In this document: piece after piece, positions 52,785 through 63,443 of the stretch
Numbering within the stretch: the first letter of the stretch is position 1
Layout of the letters: each line of letters begins with the position of its first letter
Origin: Tricholoma matsutake
Lineage: Eukaryota > Basidiomycota > Agaricomycetes > Agaricales > Tricholomataceae
Direction of reading: 5' to 3'
Length of the DNA stretch: 64,000 bases
Assembly (NCBI GenBank): GCA_026075535.2
Contig: AP026544.2
Span: forward strand, 9,176,001 to 9,240,000
Position numbers and translations under genes: made by a program
The notes under the pieces: generated by a model
The model's database searches: none
Told to the model about the DNA's origin: nothing
What the model saw: the letters and a program-made list of their open reading frames with translations, nothing else

Positions 52785-53795
52785 CCTACAATTCCTTGCA
52801 ATGTGTCCTAACTGCCCACAGTTAAAACATTTAAGTGGGGCTCATCTCCCTGCTTGATCAACCTCCATTGCATCTGCTGGTGCTGCTGACTCCGTAACTA
52901 TAGGTGTCACTGCCATGGCCGGTGGCTGTGTCCTCAGAGCTTGCGCCTGAGGCCCCTTTCCTTTCTCAGACTTTCCTCCTGATGACTTTCCAAATTTACT
53001 ACTTCTGTACATCAATTTTGACTCTGCCTGTTCCTGCCGATATTGCCGGTCAAGGCACATTGCCCAATTATACCACTCATCCAACTTCTCTGGCATAGAA
53101 GGTAGTCAGTAGATAGACTTGAATAAAGAGGGATTTAATCCTGCTTTCAAAAACTCTACCAACATGGCTTCTCCCATATCCGTTTGTGAAGCTTCTGCTT
53201 TGAACTGCAAAATAAATTCATCCACCGTCAGGGAACCTTGGTGCATGGTCTTTAATTTAGCATTGGCTGTTGCCTTTGGATTAGGGTCTCCAAACTGTGC
53301 CTCCAATCTCTCCAGAAATTTCTTGAAGGTTGCAAATGGTTTAGTTCCCGCAGCAATTTGATTTATAGCCTTGTTCCTCCAGAACTGTGCTTTCCCCCCC
53401 TGAATATATGAGAGAGCAAACATAATCCTAGACTCTGCTGTACAAAACTCTGGCTTCCTCACATGGATGTACAGTACTATAGAGCTGATGAAGGATTTTG
53501 TATTCTCCATGGTACCGTCAAAGATTTGCAGGGGCATGTACTTAGGTAAGGGTGCTTTTCCATTTCCAGATCTCTCTGCTGTCTCATCCTCCTGCAACAT
53601 CCACTCCACCATCTCCTCCATCTCATCATCTCTTTCTCCTGTCGTCTCTGGCTGTATTTCTGCTTGTCTGGGTTGTGATGCTGCCAACACTGACACTAAT
53701 TGCAACATTTGCACTGTAAGTGCATCAATTTTTGCCTCTAGTGCTGGTGTGGAAACAGGATTAGGGCCAGGATTAGAAGTTGAGGGTTCAGACAT
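52785..53795 (-). pseudogene. Gypsy C gag
   Basis: MSEPSTSNPGPNPVS start at 53795, then a methionine/glutamate-rich region and the core PKYMPLQIFDGTMENTKSFI, SSIVLYIHVRKPEFCTAESR, SYIQGGKAQFWRNKAINQI, FLERLEAQFGDPNPKATANA and LVEFLKAGLNPSLFKSIY. After a stop (about 53106), EKLDEWYNWAMCLDRQYRQ and the knuckle CFNCGQLGHIARNC (about 52833-52792, canonical CCHC) follow. Confidence 0.9.
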
Positions 53796-54273
53796 AATTG
53801 TTAGATCTGTGATGAATCACTTCTTCGACAAATTCAAGATTTTTTTTCTTTCGGGACCTCTCCAAATGTTTACAGGTCACGTGATGGTTCATCGATCATT
53901 CGTCATTCGTCGGGCGCCTATTTTGACACTTCGGATCAATAACCCTTCCAACAGTTCCTTATCTCGGAAATATCACTGAATTTGGCTTGTAACTAAAATA
54001 GTCGTCCAAATAGAGTAATGTAAATTGTAACTAAACCAGATACAATCGGTTGTCTGGTTGCAGCTGTCCTAATGATGAGTGCTGCCTCTCGATCACTGGT
54101 GGTCACAATGTAAGGCGAGGCCTGGCATTGGCTTATGAAAGAAAAGGTAGATTATGTATATACAAGTACTTCTGGCTCGTGCTGAAAGGATGAGTAATTG
54201 GATGTGGCATGGTGAAACAATGATGTATGCGCAAGTAAGAGAAGGTGCACTGATATGGGGAGTTGTGTTCTTC

Positions 54274-54674
54274 TGTTAGGGTGACACCCACTATCTGCTA
54301 GCTAAGACTGTGCAGGTTCTCTCTACAAGAAGGGGGCGGGATCTGTGCGTGTGATGGGGGAATTTGATGGTTTTGATGCAAGGGGTTATTAATAGATGAG
54401 TTGGTTGAGAAAGGCCTTTCACACCAAAAGCATAGGTGGAATACCTAAGAGAACACAACTGGGGTCCCCTAGGTGTATATTTAGGGTTTATATACTATGT
54501 TACATATATTGTACATTGTTGTTACCGATGCACTCGTACATGCACATACATATTGATGCGTGTGAAATAAAATTCTCATGCTATCAAAGTGCAGCGTCAT
54601 TTAGCATAATGTAGCGTAATTCAATATAATAAAATAAAAATAAAAATTTATTAGGTAAGGGTGGTTTCCTAACA
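54274..54674 (-). repeat. 5' LTR of Gypsy C
   Basis: 401 bp, TGTTAGG...CCTAACA (7-bp terminal inverted repeat). Its first 177 bp match 49896-50072. Confidence 0.85.
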
Positions 54675-55430
54675 CACGTGTTCTGCCCAAAAGACAGAGT
54701 GTGCTCCATCTGACCACTTGTTCTGGTCTCCGTCGACTGCTTTAAATAATGATTGTTGAATGTCGAAGTGTGCTCTTTCGACGATTCTGTTGGCTTGAGA
54801 GTTGTAACCACTGATTTGGATGTGATTGATATGGTATCATTTTGCGAGATACTCCATTGCTGCAATAAATGCTGATCCGTTATTACTCACGATTTCATGA
54901 AGAGATCCCCATCAACAAATGACGTCTTCAAAGTTCCAGTCACCTAAGGTTGTGGCATTTTTGCGTCGAAGCTTTTACCATTCTGGATAGGCTGGTAGCA
55001 AACATCACCCTTGAATGATGTACTTGAATCCATTCAATGGGGGCATTTGCATTGTGTCAATGTAGACTTTGCCAAAAAGTGGTGCTGGGGTTGCCACTGT
55101 GGGCAGAATAAGCAGATTTCAGGTTTGTCGAAGTTGGCAGAGGTGGCAAGAGCAAATGTACCATGCAATGTCAGCTTTCATATTGGACCACCAAAATTGG
55201 ATTGCAATGAGGGTTTTCGTAGTGAATACCATCTTGTGACCAATATCATCATGAGCAGCTCAAATAATCTTGAGGTGGCATTCCGAGATAGCGACCATCT
55301 TGTGGGCTCCTTGTGAATCTTTTTGCCAAAGCTTTCCAGAATCTATGAAGAACTCAGTACAATATTGCATGAAAGTGCCATAGTCTGCTTCGGAGAGGTC
55401 TGGTGGTCATTGTAAATCTTTGAGCCACTT
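54675..55430 (-). pseudogene. Gypsy D integrase N-terminal part and core
   Basis: Blocks on -: IAWYICSCHLCQLRQT (zinc CHLC), TVATPAPLFGKVYIDTMQMP (first D), EIVSNNGSAFIAAMEYLAK (relatives have TDNG; the second catalytic aspartate is asparagine), YHINHIQISGYNSQANRIVE (E) and RAHFDIQQSLFKAVDG. It ends at FWAEHV, where Gypsy C is inserted. Stops are frequent. Confidence 0.85.
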
Positions 55431-56516
55431 CGAACACAAAGAAGTCGTTCATCATCTCATTTGGCATTTTCAGAATGAGGGACATCTTTGTAAGTGAGGT
55501 TCTCCCCCTTACTGAGATCTGAAGGTAGGGCGAATGTCAGTTGGAGCAAAAGTCCATCTGGACCATGGTGCATTCCTGCAACATGTACAAGAGTAAAGTG
55601 GAGGGTAAGGATGGATACAATCCATCAATTAATGCTCGCACTTGGTGCAATGTTGGGATTTGCTAGCATGCCTTTGATGTACCTGGCATCAACTTTGATG
55701 ATGAGATTTTGTATGCTGATAACATACAATTCAAGTGCACCAAGTGCACAATAGAGTCTGTTGGGTTGCAAAAAGCGAGATTCATGGGCATTGAGCATGA
55801 TAGATCCAAAACAACTGTAATAGTGTTTACAAAGATTGTTGGGGTCGCACTGAGGCAAGAGAAATCCAACTGTGATGTGCAAAGTGTTGACTGATAGGAT
55901 GATGGGTGCATTCGAGGTGTAGTCAATTGCACGAATTGTGGGAGAAGTGATGAGAGCAAGTTTAGATCTTCTTGCACTGCAACTTGTGTTGGACCAAATT
56001 CAAATGGAATGTCCTTACCTATGAGGTTAATAAGAGCAGCTGCCTATTTAGCGAACTTCTGTATGAAAATGCAACAAACTCCAATGGTTCCTAAGAAGGC
56101 TTTTACTTCAGTGAGACTTTGACAAGGTCCCCATTTGCTGATTGCATCGATCCGAGTTGGGTCGGCCATATGACCTTCGATGTTGCAACAATGCCCTAAA
56201 ACAGTGATTTCGGGGATGCAAAGGAATAGCTTGGGTCCTGAGAATGTCCCTCCACAATATTTCATGCGTTGGATGACATGATTGAGATTTTTGAAGTGTT
56301 CCCAAATGAAACGATGAATTCCTGGGTTCTGCAAAATAGTTTTGTAGCCTCCACTGGGGAGTGAGTAGCGTGATTTCGGACCTTTGATGGGTATGTCATC
56401 GATGTAGGGGATCGTAACATGGGGAATCTCGGGTTGTAGGAGTAATGGTCATGCATGAATCAGCATGATGGGTACTGAGTTGGTCCAACCCATTGGTAGA
56501 GTGACTGTAAGGGGAC
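55431..56516 (-). pseudogene. Gypsy D reverse transcriptase (3' half) and RNase H
   Basis: TVTLPMGWTNSVPIMLIHA, a TGA-type stop, PHVTIPYIDDIPIKGPKSRY (YIDD intact), GIHRFIWEHFKNLNHVIQRM, KYCGGTFSGPKLFLCIPEIT, DAISKWGPCQSLTEVKAFLG, then RNase H-like CQCDPNN and ALGALELYVIS. RT motif A and everything before TVTLPMG is missing, replaced by the patch at 56517-57007. Confidence 0.88.
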
Positions 56517-56849
56517 TAGTGCTTAAAAGTCCGGTCTGGTCCCAGTTTTTACCCTCCTCGAGGGAGAACCAGGACCGAGACTGGTTCTTATATTTCATGT
56601 AAACTACGAAAACTGAACCGGACCCTACAGGGCCAGTCTATATTGGTTACATATTGGTTCATAGACCTGTTTTGACCGGTCTACGGACTATATACTATTA
56701 CATTTGATACAAAAAACTAATAAAACACAACAAGAAAAAAAAAAGAAAAAAAAGAAACCACCCCACAAGCAGTGGCTCGCAAGGCTGGATGTGGGTGCTG
56801 GGGAAGGCTGGTTAATACAGAAAGGAAAGATAATGCCCCCCTCTGTCCA
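56517..56849. mobile_element. hAT-type element, family H1, truncated copy
   Basis: The left end TAGTGCTTAAAAGTCCGGTC is an H1 terminus, followed by GACCGGTCTA-type short inverted motifs and, near 56765, the CACAAGCAGTGGCTCGCAAGG motif. No right end is present; the sequence passes into a gag fragment at about 56850. Confidence 0.65.
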
Positions 56850-57007
56850 AGAGATGATGAGATGGAGGAGATGGTGCAGTGGATATCGCAGGAGGATGAG
56901 ACGGCAGAGAAATCCGGAAATGGAAAAGCACGCTTACCTAAGTATGCGCCCCCACAAATCTTTGACAGTACCATGGAGAATACAAAATCCTTCATCAGCT
57001 CTATAGT
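56850..57007 (+). pseudogene. Displaced fragment of Gypsy C-type gag
   Basis: DDEMEEMVQWISQEDETAEK, SGNGKARLPKYAPPQIFDST and MENTKSFISSIV match 53480-53640 read on the other strand, with about ten differences. It is some 158 bp, in inverted orientation relative to Gypsy C, and abuts Gypsy D protease at 57008. Either the H1 copy captured it or it is a repair patch. Confidence 0.75.
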
Positions 57008-58857
57008 AGATTGTGATTGTGCCGACTTTGCAAGGGACATTTCATGCTAATCCTAAACTTTCATCAATGCCACCATTAGCTGATTGAAGCGGAATGTGGA
57101 TGGAAGGATTGTATGCAAGACCTAGTTTGTGGCAGACTTCTTTGGACATAGCGATAATTGAGGAACCAGGATTAACTACACTTTCAACAGGGTTTTTACT
57201 GTTGATGTTCATCATAACTGATCTGATCGAGTGAGATTCCTTCGCAGTGATGAAGGGTTTAGGAATATTGCCGATTCGAAGAGAGCTGATATAAGTTTCG
57301 TATGGGTTGTTGATCATAAGTACCTCTTCATTGATGAGGTGCCCCGCATTGTTTCTGCCCTGATTCAGAATGTGATGTGGAGTTAGCTGTTCCTTCCATT
57401 TCACACAAACTTCAGGTGATAACGAAAGAAGTTCTTCCATAGTGAGGGTGACGATGGGTGTTTTCATCAAACGTGAAAATATGTCCTGAGTGATTTTGTC
57501 ATTCTGAATGGGGGCTACTGTGTGGTACAAAGAACCATTGCATTCTTTACCTTTACTAGTAGAGGCAAAATTTTGTTTGTGAGGCGGTAGGTAAGTGTTC
57601 TCCGATGCTACAGCATAAGGATGGGCTGGGGGTTGTGAACTCACAAGAGGTTGTGAATTTGGGGTGGATTGCAAATTCAAAGTTGTCTGTGAAGCTGTTG
57701 CTGGTGCTATATTGGACATAGGTGCATTGGTCACCATGGATGATATAGAAGGAGGAGTGATGGTTGGAATGGGAAGCATGACTGGTACTGCTGATGGAGG
57801 CACAGACAAAATAGATGGCTGAACTACAGGAGCTGCAATTGGGTTGGGTTCAGGTCGAGTGAAGTTTCAACTACTTTGTAAGGCATATAATTCTTGTTCC
57901 AAATGAGTGATACAAATATTGGCTGAGGTATTCATGTCAGCAATCTGGTAGATCCCCCTAGGACCAGGAGCTGGATTGGGGGAAGGGGCAATGCCATACA
58001 TGAGGGCAGGGACAATATTTACATCTGGGTTTCGATGAATTCACTTGTCGATGTGATCTTTGATACAATGGCCAGGAATGTTTTGTGGTGTGAACTGTCC
58101 ATTTGGAAGCACAACCTTTCCTTTGGCCTTCTTCTTACACTTTCTGTCATTAATATATGTTTGACAGACCAAACAATCACTAATGAAGTGTCCTGAAAGA
58201 CTGCAGAAAATACAGACTAGATTTTTGAGGTGATCCTGGTGAAACCCTTGATTAACACAAGGGGAATTGTTATTGTTATTGTTGGGTTGAGCTCCAGTTA
58301 AGGCAGTGATGAGAGTGGTTGCAAACTTTTCGAGAATTGGGGATAAATCCTCTGTTTTGATTTGTGGCGATGATGTGGAAGTAGTGGGGATAGATGTCAA
58401 AGTCGAAGATGGGGCTTGCGAAGTTGAGGCTGAGGGAGTTCACAAGGATGTAGTGCCTGCTAAAACAAATTTTGCAGAAGCATGGATGTCATTGAGAGGA
58501 TAAGAGTCATCTGGGTAATGATCAGGGAATTTGAGTTCGAGACCCATCCATAATCCTGGTTGAAAGCCATGAACAAAAGCCCTGCTTTGTTCAGCAGCTG
58601 AAAGTCAATTTTTCATGGTGAGGAATTTAGTGATATTGTAGAAGGACCTGTAATATAATCCTAATTCATTCGCATCATAGATACCAATGCAAAGTTGTTT
58701 GCTGATAAGCTTATTCATATCTGCAATTGACCCCTTGCAGTTGTCTTGGGATCCAGGATACAACTTATGAATAGCAGTATGAAATTCATTGAACAAGACC
58801 CCTGTGTCATATTCTGGGATTGATTCCCAAAGTTTGGAAGTATCAATGTCGATGTAA
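57008..58857 (-). pseudogene. Gypsy D gag and protease
   Basis: Gag from YIDIDTSKLWESIPEYDTGV (58850), NKLISKQLCIGIYDANELGL, YYRSFYNITKFLTMKN, a TGA, LSAAEQSRAFVHGFQPGLW, then CIFCSLSGHFISDCLVC and VVLPNGQFTPQNIPGHCIKD. A Pro/Thr-rich stretch and PIVTLTMEELLSLSPEVCVK follow. Protease: NPVESVVNPGSSIIAMSKEV and CHKLGLAYNPSIHIPLQSAN (the position expected to be D in VVDP reads N). It ends GLA, a TGA, NVPCKVGTITI. The first ~70 gag codons are missing at the LTR junction. Confidence 0.88.
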
Positions 58858-59731
58858 CTGGAGGTTGGTAGATGTACTACGAAACATTGCGAAGTCCTGC
58901 AAAACTGTACAAAGTAGTACAAAACACAATGAAGCATTTCAAAATGATATGAAGGAATTTAGTCGTGATGTGAAAGAATTCGAAAATCCTCTAAATGGTT
59001 TTGAAGGGCTCATGAGACGATGATGATAGGTGGAAACAATGTAGAAGATGATGACAAAGCTGATGGACGATTGACAATAGTTTCAGGAGACTAAGTAGCA
59101 AAACAATGAAGTTTGCAGAATACTGGAGATTTTTGGACTAAGACTGAGCTAAGACTCAAGAGCAGAACTCTTAAGTTTGATGATATGTGATCAAGGAAGA
59201 CGACTTCTTGCTTTCTACCACAGTAAATACACCAAACTATATATGTTTTAGAGAAATAGTACTAAAAATGTGAAAGGCCATGAGACAAAACATGTGGTAA
59301 ACATCAGGCAGTGAAAAAGGTGTCAAAATCACAAAGTAAATGAGAAAATGATAAGAAGGAAATGTGCAATATACATGGTATATCAAATCTCCTTGTCTTG
59401 TTGTTCCAATAAATTATGAAGATGTCGAAAAGTGCTTTGATGCATGCTAAGGTGCTAGCCATTGTGTCTCCTCATGTTTGTTGTGGCAGAAACGCAATAT
59501 GTCAGTATGTGGAATGCTGGGAATGTGTGTTTGAGGTGCGGTACAATAAGAATACAGTGGCCAAAGTCGTTCAAAATGGTACAAAGTCTTTCAAAACATT
59601 TCAAAGTGTCATGTCATTGTTTTGTGCATTCATAGGCATTCATAAGCATTTGCAAAATTGTAAGACATTGTGGGGGATATGTCCAAGTGTGATGTATTTT
59701 TTTCAGAACTCAGCCACAAGGTGGACCTATT
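58858..59731 (-). repeat. 5' LTR of Gypsy D, 3' truncated
   Basis: Near-identical to 46659-47541. The last ~113 bp of the LTR, the leader and the gag start are gone. The junction has TAACTGGAGG, and TAAC also precedes the matching point in the other LTR. Confidence 0.85.
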
Positions 59732-60109
59732 AACGAGCAACTGCTTATAGGGTGTACTGTGGAGTCTATGGCAATGACATGAGGAGGACAGAGATGACAC
59801 CCAGCACCCACCCCCACTGCTGTGAGCAACTGCTCATGGGGTCATGGGTGTTAGCAGCCAACAATGACATTGGTGAGCACCAGGCTAGGAATGAGCCACC
59901 ACCACCACCACCACCAATCACAATGCAGCACCAGCAATGGCACCACTGGCAGCAGAGCCAGACAATGACACCAAGTGACACTGACAATAACACATCCCAG
60001 ACCACACCACATCCCCCAACCCCCCCTCCCCTGCATTTTGTGTGGGGAGGGGTCTTTATTATTTTCAATTCATATTATTCCCCCCCCCCCCTTGCTAGTC
60101 TAGTTCAAT

Positions 60110-60770
60110 ACAGCAGGGGCATGGCATGTGGGGTCATTCAGGTAATTTGGTGATATTTTAGTGTGATAATCCAATTGGACCTTATGTCATATAGTCATGT
60201 TCTTGTTTCTTCTTCCATCACATGCACCTGCAATGCGAGATGTGTCCTGTCAACCCAGCCCACTCATGGCTTTCAATTGAAGGAAGGACTCAGTTCTGTG
60301 GCATAGTTGAAGAGTGGATTCCACAATGGCAATCTGGACCAGCCTGCATCTCAAATGCAATCCAAAATGACCTTTAACTTCTCTGCTGGGCTATGGAGCT
60401 GGCTTCCTTTTCTTTGTCAATTGCATTGCTGGAGTCAATTGTGGGTTGACATGTTGAGGTGCTGGGGTCATGGGGCTTGGATTGACTTCTCCAGGCTGAT
60501 TGAGTGCTTGCCAATTGTTCATTTTATGATTTGTTAACATACTACTGTAACTTTGCAATCATATCATGATAAGATTGTGCACATGCATTGAAAGGTCATG
60601 CTGAAAAGCCCTGCAGTGGTTGCTGAGAATGCCAAATCAACCCACATGCTATGCCACTGTTCTTTTGAAGCAGACCTTATATATCATAACAGATCAACTG
60701 TCATCTGTTATATTGCTATATTATGTCAGCATCAGAGACTACCCTCTTGCACCAAATCTGAGGGGTATAT
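60110..60770. other. Unassigned 660-bp segment inside the H2-like copy
   Basis: No good gene. On the - strand a short frame reads NNWQALNQPGEVNPSPMTPA and then QLTKKRKPAP, proline-rich and then basic, which may be a fragment of a coding sequence. No terminal repeats or target duplication were found. Confidence 0.3.
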
Positions 60771-60926
60771 ATATTGTAGTACTTACCCCTCACACAAGAC
60801 ATGAGGGCTGTAGTTCATTGATTTTTTTGATCTTAATGAAATGGCCTTCCTCAAAAAAAGATGAGCAAAAATAGTTTGAGTTTGGGTTATAAATAAACCT
60901 TATATTGATAAATCAAAATTCACCTG

Positions 60927-60999
60927 TGGCTCAACTGGTTGAGCACACTTGTTTGGTCTGTCATGTGATACCTCATCATGAGGTCTTGAGTTCAATCCC
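60927..60999 (+). other. tRNA-like cassette in H2-like copy 3
   Basis: TGGCTCAACTGGTTGAGC (A-box-like, 60927-60944) and GAGTTCAATCCC (B-box-like, 60988-60999). Close copy of 7262-7345, in the same place relative to the element end. Confidence 0.65.
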
Positions 61000-61222
61000 T
61001 GCACTACACAAATTTATTTTGTGGGTAATTTATGAAATTCACTACTAAGTCCAAAGTCCTTTGAATGCAGTATCTAATTGACTTATCATTTGGTTGAAAT
61101 GCATTCCACTCAGACTCCACTCAGACTCCAGTGGGGGATTGAACTCTACTTGACTTAATGTAGTTCAATTGGACTCCACTCAGAGTCCACTAGGACAGGT
61201 GGGAGACTGTGAAGTACTGTCA

Positions 61223-62135
61223 AACAGCCATTCATCATTAGGACTGTCATCACTATCCCTGGATCAAGGATTGTTGTCCAAGTCAACCTGAGCATTGTGT
61301 AAGTCTGGTGCCTCACAGAGTTACTACACACACCAACACACATAACGTGCACACAAAACAACTGTATATACCAAAAAACACTCCAAGTGTGCACACATCA
61401 ATATCTGCATCAAAGAAATGCTAAATATAGAATCAGGCCATGAAACAATGCCCACTATGCATTGCCATCACATTGCCATCAATTCTCCATCAATCAAACA
61501 AATTCCCATCAAATTCCCATCAAATTCCCATCAATCCCATCATTCCAATGTCATGATGTGACCCTACCATGTATAGAAAGTCTTGATGTGGCCATATTCT
61601 CAATATCTACAAGGCAGATAGCTATTTTTAGCATACTATAGGTAGTAGGCCATCTTTCCCTTTGTTTCCCCTGTCCCTTCCTCTCTTGCAATGAAGGTAT
61701 AGTTAATTATTCTTTCTATTGTATAGTACTAATGTCCCTTCCTCTCTTGCAATGAAGATAACAGATTCCTGTCTGTCTGTCTGACTACTGAGTGAGGTTC
61801 CCTAACCAGGCAACCTTTCACTTTTTTTTGACATCAATACTCTTCTGCTTGATGACCACTCCACTCTGTCTTGGCTACCTTCAACCCCTACTCCCCTCAT
61901 TACAAGGAGACAGAGGAGAAGACTGATTCAGTTGAGTTTACCTGCCAAACTACAAGTTCTAACCACTACCTGTCGAGATTGAGGATCAAATACTGCAAAC
62001 CCTCTACCCTCCTCACCATCACCATCACCATCACCATCACTGTCTACTGACTCCACCAACTCTACCAATTTCATTACCATCATATCTGCCGCTGTTTCCT
62101 CAAAATGTACCATATATCGACAATCATGTCTCAAC
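61223..62135. other. Leader / LTR-like region before Gypsy F gag
   Basis: No gene. It has three CCCATCAAATT units (61500-61540), two CCCTTCCTCTCTTGCAATGA repeats 61 bp apart (61675 and 61736) and a CACCATCACCAT microsatellite (62010-62040). Probably the LTR and leader of Gypsy F; the LTR ends could not be fixed because the partner lies outside the window. Confidence 0.4.
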
Positions 62136-63443
62136 ATGTCCACTCAAACCTTTGCTGAAGTTCAGGTTGCGAAGATGAAGGACTGCCCCATGCTCACTGC
62201 TGGTAAAATCACTCCTCTCATTATGCAATCTTGGATGCTAGCATGTAAATGGTACATGAAACATGCCAGTAAGACCCCTGGAGAGATACTGAGTTTTGTC
62301 GCTGAAGGGATGTTTGAACCCCAACTTGTTGGTTGGTATCAAGCTGACCAAATTTGGATTGATTCCCTCTCACTCAAGGAATATCTAAGGGAACTCTCCA
62401 CTTTTGTTCTGGACAAGAACTGGGCTCACAACATCTTGGAGAAAGTCCTCTCCTCAAAACAGGGAAGTAAAGTTTTTATTGATTGGAAGATCAAAATGGA
62501 GAACTTGAATGCCATACTCTCCACATCCTCCCCTATTCATGTGCTCTCTAGAGATGTGCTCAAATTACAACTTCAATCTAATCTCCACCCCAAACCTTCA
62601 CCTCAACCTCAGCAATGAACCCATCTTATCCATGGACCTTGCAGCTTGGTCTGTTGAAGTGAAGGAGAGAGATGATCAGATGGGTGCTGAGGATTCCTGC
62701 ACTCAGAAACTCATTGACACAAATAACACTGCACGTGCTGCACATTGTGGAGAGAAGAAGGACCTTCTCTCCTGGATTACAGATCCTCAACAATGAGGTT
62801 CAGCTTCCGGAGTTAGCTCTGTTGCTGATTGGAAGACTTCTGGAGTGAACTCCATTGTCAACTGCAAATTCCTCCCTGCACTCACCATAAATGAGAGGAA
62901 ACTCTTGAACAAACAGTCTGGTTGTACACATTGTCGAACCTTTTATGTGGGACACCAAGCAGATCAATGTCCCATGAAAACCAACAATACCTGGCCCGAT
63001 GTTGATTATACTGCACCCTCACCCGGGAAATGGCTTCCACAGCTGCCCCCAAGATCACCACTGCATACATTGAGGGTGAAATTTGGGATGACAAAACTGA
63101 CTCGCATGTTGCCAATTCTCCTGAGATACCCTTTACTGTCCCTCACCTATATGTCCAATTGACTGCCACTGGACCTCATATTTCCAAACTCCCTATTTCT
63201 ATACAAGCCCTTATCAATGTTGGCTCCCTATCTACAGTGATTACTTCTGAACTTGTTGATAGCCTGGGCTCTGCCGATGCCAACTCCCTCCAGCTGAAGA
63301 CAACCTATCATCTCCATCAGAATCTCCATTAAGGTGCAAAGAATATGTGAAGCTTGAGGTGCAATCAGGACAAGGAAAATGGATATCTAGGACTATGTGA
63401 ATTAAAGTGAATGTAGGATTGCCAATACTGCTTATATTAGGAA
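62136..63443 (+). pseudogene. Gypsy F gag and protease (truncated)
   Basis: MSTQTFAEVQVAKMKDCPML, TAGKITPLIMQSWMLACKWY, EILSFVAEGMFEPQLVGWYQ, SLKEYLRELSTFVLDKNWAH and VFIDWKIKMENLNAILS are the Gag core of a common basidiomycete Gypsy group. A frameshift near 62590 and a TGA at 62794 follow. The zinc region CTHCRTFYVGHQADQC has the spacing typical of this group. Protease: LPISIQALINVGSLSTVITS, where relatives have an aspartate (ALIDVGS), then KVNVGLPILLILGI. The element ends at about 63443; RT is absent. Confidence 0.85.

Larger units (their letters stand above)
49896..54674 (-). mobile_element. Gypsy-type retrotransposon C (4.8 kb, 3' deleted)
   Basis: 5' LTR at 54274-54674 (401 bp, TGTTAGGGTGACACC...TTTCCTAACA). 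The 3' LTR is only 49896-50072. Flanks CACAT (49891-49895) and CACGT (54675-54679) form a 5-bp duplication with one change. A deletion joins the integrase zinc domain to position about 177 of the 3' LTR, removing the integrase core. It lies in the Gypsy D integrase (AEHV/TVHK). Confidence 0.92.
46546..59731 (-). mobile_element. Gypsy-type retrotransposon D, carrying Gypsy C
   Basis: Assembled from LTRs at 46546-47541 and 58858-59731. Between them, on the - strand, lie gag and protease (58857-57008), RT and RNase H (56516-55430) and integrase (about 55420-54675, then 49895-49200). Flanks TACGA (46541-46545) and AACGA (59732-59736) are a near-perfect 5-bp duplication. Gypsy C splits the integrase, and a hAT/gag patch replaces the front of RT. 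The family is the same as Gypsy A. Confidence 0.85.
59732..61222 (+). mobile_element. H2-like element, copy 3, right part
   Basis: Starts with the GAGCAACTGCTTATAGGGTG module, then a second GAGCAACTGCTCATGGGGTC motif (59823), a CCCCTGCATTTTGTGTGGGG hairpin (60027) and a CCCTCACACAAGACATGAGGG-like hairpin (60787). A tRNA-like cassette (60927-60999) and CACTCAGACTCCACTCAGAC repeats follow. The end GGTGGGAGACTGTGAAGTAC (about 61198-61220) matches H2 termini. 60110-60770 does not match other H2 copies and may be a further insertion. Its left half lies beyond Gypsy D. Confidence 0.6.

Noticed and set aside
59766..60068. Trp/Gly-rich - strand frame as a small membrane protein
   Set aside because: Low-complexity product of CACCACCACC repeats inside the H2-like copy.
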